This document shows positions 9,186 to 18,332 of a stretch of 64,000 nt of DNA, in pieces; the first letter of the stretch is position 1; each line of letters begins with the position of its first letter. A program made the position numbers and the translations under genes. Source of the DNA: Solirubrobacter deserti (lineage in GTDB: Bacteria > Actinomycetota > Thermoleophilia > Solirubrobacterales > Solirubrobacteraceae); assembly GCF_027587175.1 (NCBI RefSeq), contig NZ_JAPCID010000020.1, forward strand, positions 1-64,000. Direction: 5' to 3'. The notes beneath the pieces were generated by a model. That model searched no databases, was not told where the DNA came from, and was given only the letters and a program-made list of their open reading frames with translations.

Positions 9186-10337
9186 ATGCGTAGGGGTATC
9201 TCGGCGACGCTCGGCCTCGTCGCACTTCTGGCGGTTCCGACCACGGCGGGGGCCGAGGAAGTGATCGTCAAGTACAAGCCGGGTGCGTCGAAGTCGGCGC
9301 TGGCCGAGCGGGCCGGGTTGTCGACCGTGCTCGGCACGGTGGCGGCGAACGGCGCCCAGGTCGTGGCGGTCGCCGACGCGAAGGACGCGGCGGCGATCCT
9401 CAATCGCTCCGCGGCGGTCGAGTACGCGGAGCCCAACGTCGAGCTGAAGGCGTTCGGCGTGCCCAACGACGCGCGCTTCGGCGAGCTGTACGGGCTGAGC
9501 AACGCCAACGACGCGGACATGGACGCGCCGGAGGGCTGGGATCTCGCCGGCTATCCGAACCTCCCGGCGATCACGGTGGGGATCGTGGACACGGGCATCG
9601 ACGCGGCGCACGAGGACCTGTCGGGCAAGGTCGTGGCCTGCGGGCGCGTGCAGCTGCTCACCAACCGCGTCGTCGAGGGCTCGTGCAACGACGACAACGA
9701 CCACGGCACGCACGTCGCGGGAACGATCGCGGCCAAGGCCAACAACTCGGTCGGCGTCGCGGGTGTGTCCTACAACTCCAACCTGGCCATCTGCAAGGCG
9801 CTCAACGCGGTCGGCTCGGGCACCACGGCGGGCGTCGCCAACTGCATCACCTACCTCGCCGGCAAGGGCGTGAAGATCATCTCCATGTCGCTCGGCGGCG
9901 GCGCCTCCTCGACGCTGCAGACCGCGGTGCGCGACGCGTCCTCGCGCGGGTCGCTGATCATCGCCGCGGCCGGCAATGACGGTGACGCGACGCTCAACTA
10001 CCCGGCCGCGTACCCCGAGGTCGTCTCGGTCGCGGCGACGGACCGCAACGACGCGCGCGCCTCGTTCTCGAACGCGAACGCGGACGTCGAGATCGCCGCG
10101 GCGGGCGTGAACGTGCTCTCCACCAAGCGCGGCGGCGGCTACGTGGCCTTCTCCGGCACGTCGATGGCGACGCCGCACGTGGCGGGCGTCGCGGCGCTGA
10201 TCGCGGCGAAGAACCCGGCGCTGACCGCCACGCAGATCCGCTCCAAGCTGCAGACCTCGGTGGACGACAAGGGCGCCGCGGGCCGCGACCCGCAGTTCGG
10301 CTTCGGCCGCGTGAACCTGGTCAAGGCCCTGTCGTAA
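9186..10337 (+). CDS. Secreted subtilisin-like serine protease (peptidase S8)
   Basis: 383 aa. Signal peptide about residues 1-22 (MRRG..., cleavage near AGA-EE), an I9-like propeptide (VIVKYKPGASKSALAERAGL, about 26-88), then the S8 domain. Catalytic residues are D135 (GIVDTGID), H173 (NDHGTHVAG) and S326 (SGTSMATPHVAG); oxyanion N264 is in AAGND. The protein ends just after the catalytic domain, so there is no sorting or cell-wall domain and it is probably released. ATG 9186 follows a clear Shine-Dalgarno GGGAGG (from 9172, 8-9 nt spacing), one of few in the window. It lies inside the polysaccharide locus and may process surface proteins. Confidence 0.93.
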   Translation: MRRGISATLGLVALLAVPTTAGAEEVIVKYKPGASKSALAERAGLSTVLGTVAANGAQVVAVADAKDAAAILNRSAAVEYAEPNVELKAFGVPNDARFGELYGLSNANDADMDAPEGWDLAGYPNLPAITVGIVDTGIDAAHEDLSGKVVACGRVQLLTNRVVEGSCNDDNDHGTHVAGTIAAKANNSVGVAGVSYNSNLAICKALNAVGSGTTAGVANCITYLAGKGVKIISMSLGGGASSTLQTAVRDASSRGSLIIAAAGNDGDATLNYPAAYPEVVSVAATDRNDARASFSNANADVEIAAAGVNVLSTKRGGGYVAFSGTSMATPHVAGVAALIAAKNPALTATQIRSKLQTSVDDKGAAGRDPQFGFGRVNLVKALS

Positions 10338-10340
10338 CCT
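10335..10340 (+). promoter_or_regulatory. Putative -10 (TAACCT) overlapping the subtilisin stop codon
   Basis: TAACCT starts with the TAA stop of the protease gene and ends 9 nt before the ATG of the next glycosyltransferase (10350). No Shine-Dalgarno sequence precedes that ATG, so a leaderless or near-leaderless transcript is plausible. Confidence 0.4.
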
Positions 10341-10349
10341 GGGCGCGCG

Positions 10350-11408
10350 ATGCGCGTCCACCTGGTCGATCCGGCGGCCTACACGCCGCCCTACGACCGG
10401 GCGTTGGCTTCGGCGCTCGCTCAGGCGGGCGCCGAGGTGTCGCTGATCACGAGCGCGTTCACGTACGGCGACGTGCCGGACGCGCCCGCGGTCGACGTGG
10501 TCGAGCACTTCTACCGCTGGGCGCCGGCGCGCGGGCGGACCGCCGCGCGGCTCGCCCAGCACGTGCCCGACATGCTGCGCTACCGAGCGCGCGGCGCTGA
10601 CGTGGTGCACTTCCAGTGGCTGCCGGTCCAGCAGCTCGACGGCTGGTTGATGCCGCGCCGGCATCCACGCTTGCTGACCGCGCACGACGTGCTCCCGCGC
10701 GAGCCGAGGCCGGGCCAGCTGGCGGCGCAGCGGCGGCTGTACGAGCGGATGGACGCGGTGGTCGTGCACTCCGAGCACGGCGCGGCCCGGCTGCGCGACG
10801 AGCTGGGGCTCGACCCCGCCCTCGTCCACGTCATCCGCCACGGGGCCCTGACCGGGCTCGACGTGCCGGGCGAGGCGCCGTTCGCGGTGCCGGACAAGCC
10901 GGTCGTGCTGATGTTCGGGCTGCTGCGGCCCTACAAGGGCGTGGACGTGCTGCTGGAGGCCTGGCGGCGCGCGGGCGTCGACGCCGAGCTGTGGGTGATC
11001 GGCATGCCGCGCATGGATACGGCGTTCATCCACGGCCCACGCGTGCGCACGGCGTTGCGGTTCGTATCCGCAGGCGAGCTGGCGGGCGCGTTCCGGGCGG
11101 CGTCGCTGGTCGTGCTCCCGTACCGCGAGATCGACCAGTCCGGCGTGCTGTTCACCGCGCTGGCCTTCGGCAAGCCGATGCTGCTCACGAGCGTCGGCGG
11201 GTTCCCGGAGGTTGCGGCCACCGGCGCGGCGGCGCTGGTCGAGCCGGACGACCCCGAAGCGCTGGCGAGCGAGCTGTCGGCGTTGCTCGCCGCCCCCGAG
11301 CGGCTCGAGCGCATGGCCGCCGCCTCCCGCGCCGCGGCCGCGGGCGAGTACGGCTGGGAGGCCATCGCCCGCCGCACGCTCGAGCTCTACTCGGCGCTCC
11401 AGGCGTAG
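10350..11408 (+). CDS. Family 4 glycosyltransferase
   Basis: 352 aa GT-B enzyme. The N-terminal domain (MRVHLVDPAAYTPPYDRAL...) has the donor/acceptor cleft loop typical of GT4; the C-terminal Rossmann half has VVLMFGLLRPYKGVDVLLEA (start of Glycos_transf_1), then VLPYREIDQSGVLFTALAFGKPMLLT carrying the EX7E-type region and VGGFPEVA. No membrane segment. It starts 12 bp after the protease stop and ends overlapping the convergent GNAT by 22 bp. Predicted cytoplasmic sugar transfer onto a lipid-linked intermediate; sugar unknown. Confidence 0.8.
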   Translation: MRVHLVDPAAYTPPYDRALASALAQAGAEVSLITSAFTYGDVPDAPAVDVVEHFYRWAPARGRTAARLAQHVPDMLRYRARGADVVHFQWLPVQQLDGWLMPRRHPRLLTAHDVLPREPRPGQLAAQRRLYERMDAVVVHSEHGAARLRDELGLDPALVHVIRHGALTGLDVPGEAPFAVPDKPVVLMFGLLRPYKGVDVLLEAWRRAGVDAELWVIGMPRMDTAFIHGPRVRTALRFVSAGELAGAFRAASLVVLPYREIDQSGVLFTALAFGKPMLLTSVGGFPEVAATGAAALVEPDDPEALASELSALLAAPERLERMAAASRAAAAGEYGWEAIARRTLELYSALQA

Positions 11409-11887
11409 ACGACGTAGTCCGGCGCCGTCGGCGGGTCCACGCGCGGCGCGGGCCGAAGCTCGCCCGTGTCGATGAACCCCGCCTTGCGCGCCACGCCCCG
11501 CGAGCCCGCGTTGTCCTTGTGCGCGAGCAGCTCCAGCCGGGTGATGCCCAGCTGGTCGGCGACCAGCTTGAGCCGCTCCACCGCCTGCGTGGCGACGCCG
11601 CGGCCGCGCGCCTCCTTGGCCACCCAGTAGCCGACCTCCGCGTACTCGGCGTCCAGGTCGATCTCCAGCAGGCTGAACGAGCCCACGAGCTGGTCGTCCT
11701 CGAACCCGAGGAAGTTCAGCACGCGCGGGTCGTCGCGGTTGATGTAGGCGAGCGCGTGCTCGCGCGTGTACGGGCTGGGGACGTTGGTCCAGCGCGGGAT
11801 CTCGGGGTCCTGGCAGGCGGCGACGAGCGCGTCGGCGTCTTCGGGAGTGGGTCGGCGGAGCGTCAGCACAGCGCGCCAGTCTGCCAC
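11387..11887 (-). CDS. GNAT N-acetyltransferase (RimJ/RimL-like)
   Basis: 166 aa from GTG 11887. GNAT motifs: LTLRRPTPEDADALV (beta1), YAEVGYWVAKEARGRGVATQAV (acetyl-CoA loop Q/RxxGxG/A as RGRGVAT) and LLAHKDNAGSRGVARKAGF, typical of the RimJ/RimL/Ala-acetyltransferase branch. The frame is open further upstream, but that part is Arg-rich and runs under the divergent GT2 gene, so GTG 11887 (14 bp from the divergent start) or GTG 11869 is preferred. Possible substrates include protein N-termini and small amines. It lies within the glycan locus but need not belong to it. Confidence 0.8.
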   Translation of the reverse strand: MADWRAVLTLRRPTPEDADALVAACQDPEIPRWTNVPSPYTREHALAYINRDDPRVLNFLGFEDDQLVGSFSLLEIDLDAEYAEVGYWVAKEARGRGVATQAVERLKLVADQLGITRLELLAHKDNAGSRGVARKAGFIDTGELRPAPRVDPPTAPDYVVYAWSAE

Positions 11888-11901
11888 TCTCTTCGCCGCC
11901 C

Positions 11902-13002
11902 GTGCGCGCCCTGTTCTGGATCTCCGCCGCCCTGATCGTCTGGACACAGGCGGCCTACGCGCCCGCGCTGGCGCTGCTGCGCCGGCTGAAGGGCTCACCG
12001 CCGACCGCGCCGGGCGCCGATGTCACGCCGAGCGTCAGCCTGATCGTCGCCGCCTACAGGGAGGAGGCCGTGATCGCGGCGAAGGTCGCGAACGCGCGCG
12101 CGCTCGACTACCCCGGCCTCGAGGTCATCGTCGCCGTCGACGGGGGCGACGAGCCCACCGTGCGCGGCGCGGAGGGCGCCGACCAGGTGCTCGCGCTGCC
12201 CCGCGGCGGCAAGTACGTGTCCCAGGACGCGGCGGTCCAGGTCGCCCGCGGCGAGATCCTCGCCTTCAGCGACGCCAACACCATGTGGGAGCCCGACGCG
12301 CTGCGCCGGCTCGTTCGCCCGTTCGCGGACCCGGCCGTGGGCTACGCGTGCGGCAACGTGTCCTTCACCAACGAGGCCGGCACAAACCAGGAAGGGCTGT
12401 ACTGGCGCTACGAGATGTTCCTGCGCGCGCAGGAGTCGGCGCTGGCGTCCGTCACCGGCGGCAACGGCGCGATCTACGCCGTCCGGCGCAGTGCCTACGA
12501 GCGCGTGAACCCGACGATGGGGCACGACCTCGCGATGCCGTTCCAGATGGTGAAAAGCGGATTCCGCGCCGTCTACGTGCCCGACGCGCGCGCGACGGAG
12601 AAGATGGTGCCCTCGATCGAGGGCGAGTGGGCCCGCAAGCGGCGGATGATGTCCTACGGCTGGCCGATCGTGCTCGAGGGCGGGCTCCTGGACCCGCGCG
12701 GGTACTCGCCGCTGTACGCGCTGATGATCGTCAGCCACCGGCTGCTGCGCTACGGCACGCCGTTCCTGCACATCCTGCTCGCTGTCGCCACCTTCGCGCT
12801 GCTGCGCCGCGGGACGCTCTACCGGCTCGCGGGCGCCGCCCAGGCCGCGCTGCTGGCCGCCGCCCTGAGCGACAGCGGCGCCAAGCCGGCGCTCGTCGCC
12901 CGCTACTACCTGCTCACCACGGCCGCGCTCGCCCTCGGTCTCTATGACTGGCTCCGGCACGGCACGCAGGCCGGCTGGGAGAAGGCAGAGGGCACGCGCT
13001 GA
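11902..13002 (+). CDS. Membrane-anchored family 2 glycosyltransferase
   Basis: 366 aa. N-terminal membrane helix (LFWISAALIVWTQAAYAPALAL), GT-A domain with SLIVAAYREEAVIAAKV, EVIVAVDGGDEP, ILAFSDANTMWEPDALRRL (DxD-equivalent D-A-N), GGNGAIYAVRRSAYE and the acceptor-site Q/RxxRW-equivalent WARKRRMMSYGW, then two C-terminal helices. This arrangement resembles processive or membrane GT2 enzymes (hyaluronan/chitin synthase type). GTG start 11902. The stop and the next ATG share TGATG at 12999-13003, so coupling is likely. Confidence 0.8.
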   Translation: MRALFWISAALIVWTQAAYAPALALLRRLKGSPPTAPGADVTPSVSLIVAAYREEAVIAAKVANARALDYPGLEVIVAVDGGDEPTVRGAEGADQVLALPRGGKYVSQDAAVQVARGEILAFSDANTMWEPDALRRLVRPFADPAVGYACGNVSFTNEAGTNQEGLYWRYEMFLRAQESALASVTGGNGAIYAVRRSAYERVNPTMGHDLAMPFQMVKSGFRAVYVPDARATEKMVPSIEGEWARKRRMMSYGWPIVLEGGLLDPRGYSPLYALMIVSHRLLRYGTPFLHILLAVATFALLRRGTLYRLAGAAQAALLAAALSDSGAKPALVARYYLLTTAALALGLYDWLRHGTQAGWEKAEGTR

Positions 13003-13610
13003 TGAACCGCTATCTGCATTCGCGGCGCAAGCGCGCGCTCGATCTCGCCGTCGCGGTGCCGCTGCTGGTCGGGACGGCGCCGATCGTCGCGCTGGCCGCG
13101 CTCGCCGTCCGGCTCGAGTCGCAGGGGCACCCGATCTACCGGCAGCGCCGCGTCGGGCTCGACGGGCACGCGTTCGAGGTCTACAAGCTGCGCACGATGG
13201 TCTCCGGCGCCGAGCACATGGGCGCGGGCATGGCCGTCGACGAGGGCGACACGCGGATCACGAAGGTCGGCGCGCTGCTGCGGCGCACGTCGATCGACGA
13301 GCTGCCGAACCTGTGGAACATCCTCAAGGGCGAGATGTCGCTGGTCGGCCCGCGGCCGACGATCCAGGTCCAGGTGGACCAGTACACGGACCGCCAGCGG
13401 CGGCGGCTCAGCGTCCGTCCCGGGCTCACGGGCTGGGCGCAGGTCAACGGTCGCGCCTCGCTGCCGTGGAGCGAGCGCATCGAGCTCGACCTGCAGTACC
13501 TCGAGCGCGCCTCGCTGTGGCTCGACCTGCGCATCATCGCCTACACCGCGCGGATGGCCGTGACCGGCCACGGCCTGTATCGCGGCGAGACCGGCGGCTG
13601 GCGCGGTTAA
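13002..13610 (+). CDS. Undecaprenyl-phosphate sugar phosphotransferase (monotopic PGT)
   Basis: 202 aa, the short form of the bacterial sugar transferase family (PglC/WcaJ C-terminal domain). Re-entrant hydrophobic helix at about 13-33 after a basic N-terminus (HSRRKRALDL), then YRQRRVGLDG, FEVYKLRTM, and the catalytic Asp-Glu dyad D99-E100 in TSIDELPNLWNILKGEMSLVGPRP; RPGLTGWAQVNGR follows. Full length for the family. It would start repeat-unit synthesis by moving a sugar-1-phosphate to undecaprenyl phosphate at the inner face of the membrane, feeding the glycosyltransferases upstream. Confidence 0.9.
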   Translation: MNRYLHSRRKRALDLAVAVPLLVGTAPIVALAALAVRLESQGHPIYRQRRVGLDGHAFEVYKLRTMVSGAEHMGAGMAVDEGDTRITKVGALLRRTSIDELPNLWNILKGEMSLVGPRPTIQVQVDQYTDRQRRRLSVRPGLTGWAQVNGRASLPWSERIELDLQYLERASLWLDLRIIAYTARMAVTGHGLYRGETGGWRG

Positions 13611-13617
13611 AGCAGAA

Positions 13618-13690
13618 GGGCGACGCTGAGTCAGCGCCGCCCGTGAAGGTCGGATGATCGGGGTGGGGCGGAGGGGATGTCCGCCTTCAC
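13618..13690. terminator. Two hairpins between convergent genes
   Basis: Hairpin 1 (13618-13642): CGCTGA-G-TCAGCG, extended by GGC/GCC pairs across one mismatch. Hairpin 2 (13643-13690): GTGAAGG pairs with CCTTCAC across a G-rich loop that contains TGATCGGGGTGGGG, the same sequence as the left arm of the terminator at 29592-29622. There is no clear T-tract. The placement between the ends of the phosphoglycosyl transferase and DUF3105 genes supports a bidirectional terminator. Confidence 0.45.
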
Positions 13691-13696
13691 TTCCTA

Positions 13697-14392
13697 TTAC
13701 GGGACGATCTCCGGGCCCTTGTCGATGTGCTCCTTGCGGAAGCCGCGGATGGCGTCGAACACCTCGGGCTTCATCGTCGGGCACGTCAGGGACGCGTCCC
13801 ACGCGGTCGCGGCCACGGCGGCCGACATGCCCGTCGTGTTCTCGAACAGCAGCAGGTGGTGCCCGCCGTCCATCTCGTTGTAGAGCGTCTCGAGCTGCGC
13901 GACGGTCTCGGGCGAGGTGCCCGGCTTGTACTGGATGTCGATGCGCCCGTGCTCGAGCGTATGCACCAGGCGGCCGAGCTCCGGCGTGTCGCCCGGCGCG
14001 TAGATGCCGTCCTCGTACCACGTCGGGTGGTGGTTGCCGGACGTCGGCGGGTTCTGCTTGTAGTCCGAGGCCTTGAAGTCCTTCTCCTCGTGACCCGCGC
14101 CCTCGTTGGCGACCTTGGGCTCGTACTTGCAGCCCGCGAGCTTCGCCGCTTCCTTCACGTCGCCCGTCTTGAGCGCCGGAATCGACGCGGCGCCCGCCGC
14201 GACCTCCGGCTCGTCGTCGCCGCCCAGCAGCACGGCGGCCGCGACGCCGCCGCCGGCGAGCAGGGCTACGACCAGGACGGAGGCAAACACGAGCTGGAGA
14301 CGCTTGCGGCGAGCGGCAGCGGCCTTCTCGGCCTCCAGCTTCTCCATCCGTTCGCGCTTACGACGTTCTTTTTCTTCTTGGCGACTCGACAT
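13697..14392 (-). CDS. DUF3105 membrane-anchored protein
   Basis: 231 aa. Charged Arg/Glu/Lys-rich N-terminus predicted to form a coiled coil (EKERRKRERMEKLEAEKAAA), one membrane helix (about 38-58), then an extracytoplasmic DUF3105 domain with YKQNPPTSGNHHPTWYEDGIY, HTLEHGRIDIQYKP and LTCPTMKPEVFDAIRGF. The conserved His residues suggest metal binding, but the family function is unknown. ATG 14392 (MSSRQEEK) is chosen over a longer frame that would run into the upstream hydrolase. A TACCAT hexamer (14403-14408, minus strand) lies 10 nt before the ATG. Confidence 0.85.
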   Translation of the reverse strand: MSSRQEEKERRKRERMEKLEAEKAAAARRKRLQLVFASVLVVALLAGGGVAAAVLLGGDDEPEVAAGAASIPALKTGDVKEAAKLAGCKYEPKVANEGAGHEEKDFKASDYKQNPPTSGNHHPTWYEDGIYAPGDTPELGRLVHTLEHGRIDIQYKPGTSPETVAQLETLYNEMDGGHHLLLFENTTGMSAAVAATAWDASLTCPTMKPEVFDAIRGFRKEHIDKGPEIVP

Positions 14393-14424
14393 CCGGCGGG
14401 CGATGGTAGCGGTGGAAGATTGAT

Positions 14425-15255
14425 TTAGGACGCCCGCGCGCGGACATTCGCCGCGCGGGGGAGCCAACACTCGTCCAGAAACCGTCCGATCTCGTTGGTA
14501 AGGCGCTTAGGAGCGACCCGCAACTCGATCAACGAGTGGGCCTGCATGAGCTCCGCATGAGGAAGCTCCTCCGCGAGCATACCGGCGTCCGAGAAGGGAT
14601 GGACGATGTCGTACTGGTGTCCGATCACCAACGTCGGCGCCTCGATCGCCGCCCGTTCCTCCCGCGGCGGTGCGGTGCGCCCGAAGAACAGGCCCTGGAA
14701 GACCGCGGCGCTCGGCGCCGGGTCCTGACGCACCCAGTCGAGCAGGATGTCCGCCTGCCACGGCAACCGGCGCCGCGGCACCAGCCGCGTGAGCCGGGAC
14801 AGCCCGCGCATCGCGGGCTCGCCGGCGGTCAGCGCGATCATCACGGGCGTGAAGAAGATCGCGCAGCCGATGAGCGCGTGGTCGAGCACGGGCATCTCGA
14901 CCACCAAGGCGCGCACGCGCTCAGGCGAGCGCACGGCGGCTTCCAGCGCGACGTTCGCACCCAGCGAGGTGCCGAGCAGCACGGCCTCGTCGGCGTCGAG
15001 CTCGTCCAGCAGCGCGATCACCTGCGCGCCGAACGCGGGCATCGAGTAGCGCCACTTGTCCGCGGGGCGATCCGAGTCGCCGTGGCCGAGCAGGTCGAGC
15101 GTCACGACGCGGTGCCCGCGCTCGGCCAGCGCCTGCGCCAGCGCCGCGTGCATGCGCTGGTTGAACAGCAGCCCGTGCAGCAGGACCGCGAGCTTCGGGC
15201 CGGAGCCGTACTCGGTGTACGCCAGCCGCTGATCGCCGACCACGAGGCTCCCCAT
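14425..15255 (-). CDS. Alpha/beta-fold hydrolase
   Basis: 276 aa. Alpha/beta hydrolase pattern: LAVLLHGLLFNQRMHAAL (oxyanion HG), VVTLDLLGHGDSDRP, nucleophile elbow LLGTSLGANVALEAA (Ser in GTSLG), APTLVIGHQYDIVHPFSDA (acid Asp) and MQAHSLIEL, where the catalytic His precedes S. All triad positions are present. ATG 15255 is preferred: upstream the frame remains open but has no family resemblance, and a TACGAT hexamer sits exactly 6 nt before this ATG. Substrate unknown. The DUF3105 gene follows 32 bp downstream on the same strand. Confidence 0.85.
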   Translation of the reverse strand: MGSLVVGDQRLAYTEYGSGPKLAVLLHGLLFNQRMHAALAQALAERGHRVVTLDLLGHGDSDRPADKWRYSMPAFGAQVIALLDELDADEAVLLGTSLGANVALEAAVRSPERVRALVVEMPVLDHALIGCAIFFTPVMIALTAGEPAMRGLSRLTRLVPRRRLPWQADILLDWVRQDPAPSAAVFQGLFFGRTAPPREERAAIEAPTLVIGHQYDIVHPFSDAGMLAEELPHAELMQAHSLIELRVAPKRLTNEIGRFLDECWLPRAANVRARAS

Positions 15256-15261
15256 GCGAGG

Positions 15262-15267
15262 ATCGTA
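15262..15267 (-). promoter_or_regulatory. Putative leaderless -10 (TACGAT) of the hydrolase gene
   Basis: TACGAT on the minus strand ends 6 nt before ATG 15255, so transcription would start at or next to the start codon. The divergent GNAT start (GTG 15271) is only 15 bp away and has no comparable hexamer at the right distance. Confidence 0.5.
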
Positions 15268-15270
15268 GTC

Positions 15271-16119
15271 GTGCCCGAGCTGCGTCCGATGCGCGTGGAA
15301 GACGTCGAGGAGGTCCACGAGCTCAACCTCCTCACCTTCGAGGCCCTCAGCGCCAGCCGCGACGAGCCGCCCGAGCCGCGTCCCGACCCGGCGCAGGCGC
15401 ACATCCGCTACCGCCACCTCGCCACCACCGACCCCGAGGGCGCCTGGGTGGCCGAGCACGACGGCGCGATCGTCGGCTGTGCGCTCGCGCTCCGGCGCGA
15501 GGACGTCTGGGGCCTCTCGCTGCTGATCGTGCGGCCGGACATGCAGTCCAGCGGCACCGGCAGCGCGCTGCTGCGGCGGGCGAACGAGTACGCCGCGGGC
15601 GCGCGCGGGCGGATCATCCTCGCCTCGCCGGACCCGCGTGCGCTGCGGGCCTACTCCCGCCTCGGCCTGGACTTCCACCCGTCGGCGAGCGCCTTCGGTA
15701 CGCCGCGGGTGACCGCGCCCGGCGGGATCGTCGAGGGCGACGCGGGCGACATCCCGCTCACGGAGACGGTCGACCGCCACGTGCGCGGCGCCGCGCACGG
15801 GGTCGACATCGGCGCGCAGCTGGAGATGGGGCAGACCCTGCTGATCGCGCCGGAGCGCGGCTACGCGGTCGTGCCGCCGGGCGGCGGCCTGCGGCTGCTC
15901 GCCGCGCGCGACGAGGACGCGGCGGCCGACCTGCTGCGCGCCGCGCTCGCCCGGGCTGAGAGCGAGATGATGGTGGAGTGGCTCACCAGCTCCCAGCAGT
16001 GGGCGATCCGGGTGTGCGTGGAGGCCGGGCTGGAGCTGAGGGCCGGGACGGGCGGCGTATTCGTGAGCGGCGAGGTCGGCCCGTTCCGCCCCTACCTGCC
16101 CAGCGGAGCCTTCCTGTGA
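15271..16119 (+). CDS. GNAT family N-acetyltransferase with second GNAT-like domain
   Basis: 282 aa. The N-terminal GNAT domain has ELRPMRVEDVEEVHELN, GAWVAEHDGAIVGCALAL, LLIVRPDMQSSGTGSALLRRA (acetyl-CoA loop) and ASPDPRALRAYSRLGLDF. The C-terminal half (from IGAQLEMGQTLLIAPERGYAV) is a degenerate second GNAT-like domain, as in other tandem GNAT proteins. GTG 15271 is the first start outside the divergent hydrolase gene; ATG 15289 is an alternative. Substrate unknown. Confidence 0.75.
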   Translation: MPELRPMRVEDVEEVHELNLLTFEALSASRDEPPEPRPDPAQAHIRYRHLATTDPEGAWVAEHDGAIVGCALALRREDVWGLSLLIVRPDMQSSGTGSALLRRANEYAAGARGRIILASPDPRALRAYSRLGLDFHPSASAFGTPRVTAPGGIVEGDAGDIPLTETVDRHVRGAAHGVDIGAQLEMGQTLLIAPERGYAVVPPGGGLRLLAARDEDAAADLLRAALARAESEMMVEWLTSSQQWAIRVCVEAGLELRAGTGGVFVSGEVGPFRPYLPSGAFL

Positions 16120-16152
16120 CCGATCTGGACTTTCGGTCACTCGCTTACCGGC

Positions 16153-16158
16153 CATAAT
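16153..16158 (+). promoter_or_regulatory. -10 element CATAAT of the SDR gene
   Basis: CATAAT matches the TATAAT consensus in five of six positions and ends 6 nt before ATG 16165, so the predicted transcription start is at the start codon. No Shine-Dalgarno sequence lies between. It is one of the best -10 matches in the window. Confidence 0.6.
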
Positions 16159-16164
16159 CGAGTC

Positions 16165-17017
<853 letters not shown>

Positions 17018-17046
<29 letters not shown>

Positions 17047-18307
17047 GCACGTCCGCGTCACGGCCCGCCGTGACGCGGATCGTCCGCTCCGCGCGTGACC
17101 AGGCGATCACGTCGAGCACCGTCAGGCGGTCCAGCACGTACTGGAACGCCAGCGCCTGACGCTCGGAGGCGTAGTCGCGGGAGACGCGGAAGCTCCACCC
17201 GCCGTCCGTCGCGCTCGTGATCCGCAGCGCGCCCGATCCCAGGATGGAGCGCACCTCGGAGCCCATGTAGGCCGCGACGGCGGCGGCCTCGTCGCGCAGC
17301 TCGAGCTCGGGCGCGACCTCGAGCCCCGTGTTCTCGGGCGTGGCGTTGAGGGTGCCCAGATCGCCCCGCGGCGCCCCGGCGAGCAGGCGCCCCCGCCCGC
17401 TCGCGTCCTGCACGCGCTCGGCCGCGGTCCGGCGCAGGGCCTCAGGATCCTGCCGGTGCGCGCGCATGACGTCCCGCGCGGCCAGCAGCTTCCAGTAGTA
17501 GTTCGAGGAGTCGTCGCCGAAGCCCACGAGCAGGTCGTGCGCGGCCCGGTGCCGGCGCGGGTTGGAGTCGAAATACAGCTCCACGTACGGCCGCGGGCCG
17601 CCGCCGAATGCCTCCAGGACGTTGTTCAGGTTGCCCATGCCCATGTGGTAGGAGACGAGCGCGAGGTCCTCGCGGCCGTCGAACTCGGCCAGCGCGAGCT
17701 TGAGGTAGCGCGCGGTGCCGGCGAGCGCCTTCGCGGGGTCGAAGCGATCGTCCACGCGGGCGCGAGCCCGGGTGAGCGCCCGGATGCGCGGCCCGTTCGC
17801 CTCGCGCTGCGCGGTCTCGAGCCGGCGCGTGTAGGAGCGGCTGCGCTCGAGGTCGATGTCCATGTCGAGCAGGTTCTGGCCCGTCTCGGCGAGGATCTGC
17901 GTCAAGCCCGCGGCGCTCTCGATCCCGCCGGGCGCGAGCACGTCCGGCCGGCCCGCGCTCTCCAGGAACACGAGCCCTTCGAGCAGGTCCGGGTTCACCC
18001 CGGCCTCCCGCGCGGCGGCCTCCACCGGTTCCCGGAAGCGCGCGACCCGCGCGGCCGTCTCCGCCGCCCCGCCCGGAGAGCGCGTGTAGAGCACGCGGCT
18101 CGTGCCCGCGGCGGCGCGCCGCGTGAGTTCGTCCGAGCGCTCCGCCGACCACGCGAACGGGTCCGCGACGGGCTCGCCGCGCTCGGCACCGGGCGGCGTC
18201 GGGATGACCTGGACGTTCTCGTCCGGGTCGTCGGCCTGGTACACGAGGAGGGCGGCGGCGCCCACGAAGAGCACAGCGGCGAGCAGCGCGATGCGGAGGC
18301 GGAGCAA
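17018..18307 (-). CDS. Membrane-anchored lytic transglycosylase (SLT domain)
   Basis: 429 aa. N-terminal signal anchor (about 5-23), a linker, then an SLT domain: VNPDLLEGLVFLESAGRPDV with catalytic E116 followed by S117, GIESAAGLTQILAETG, KALAGTARYLKLALAEF and LVSYHMGMGNLNNVL. These are the ES, GLMQI-like and AYxxG-like motifs of family 1 transglycosylases, which cleave peptidoglycan to 1,6-anhydromuropeptides outside the membrane. The C-terminal 130 residues have no recognised domain. TTG start 18307, 25 bp from the divergent pyrD start, with a minus-strand TAGCCT 7 nt upstream. Confidence 0.85.
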
Positions 18308-18314
18308 GGCCCCC

Positions 18315-18324
18315 AGGCTAGTCT
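18315..18324. promoter_or_regulatory. Overlapping divergent -10 elements centred on CTAG
   Basis: AGGCTAGTCT gives TAGTCT on the plus strand (18319-18324, 8 nt before the pyrD TTG 18333) and TAGCCT on the minus strand (18315-18320, 7 nt before the transglycosylase TTG 18307). The arrangement matches the symmetrical element at 6650-6659. Both transcripts would be nearly leaderless. Confidence 0.55.
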
Positions 18325-18332
18325 GGTGCCGC

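Noticed and set aside
9144-11033. 629-codon minus-strand frame across the protease and glycosyltransferase genes
   Set aside because: Low-complexity Arg/His/Val-rich translation opposite two clear genes; no start signal.
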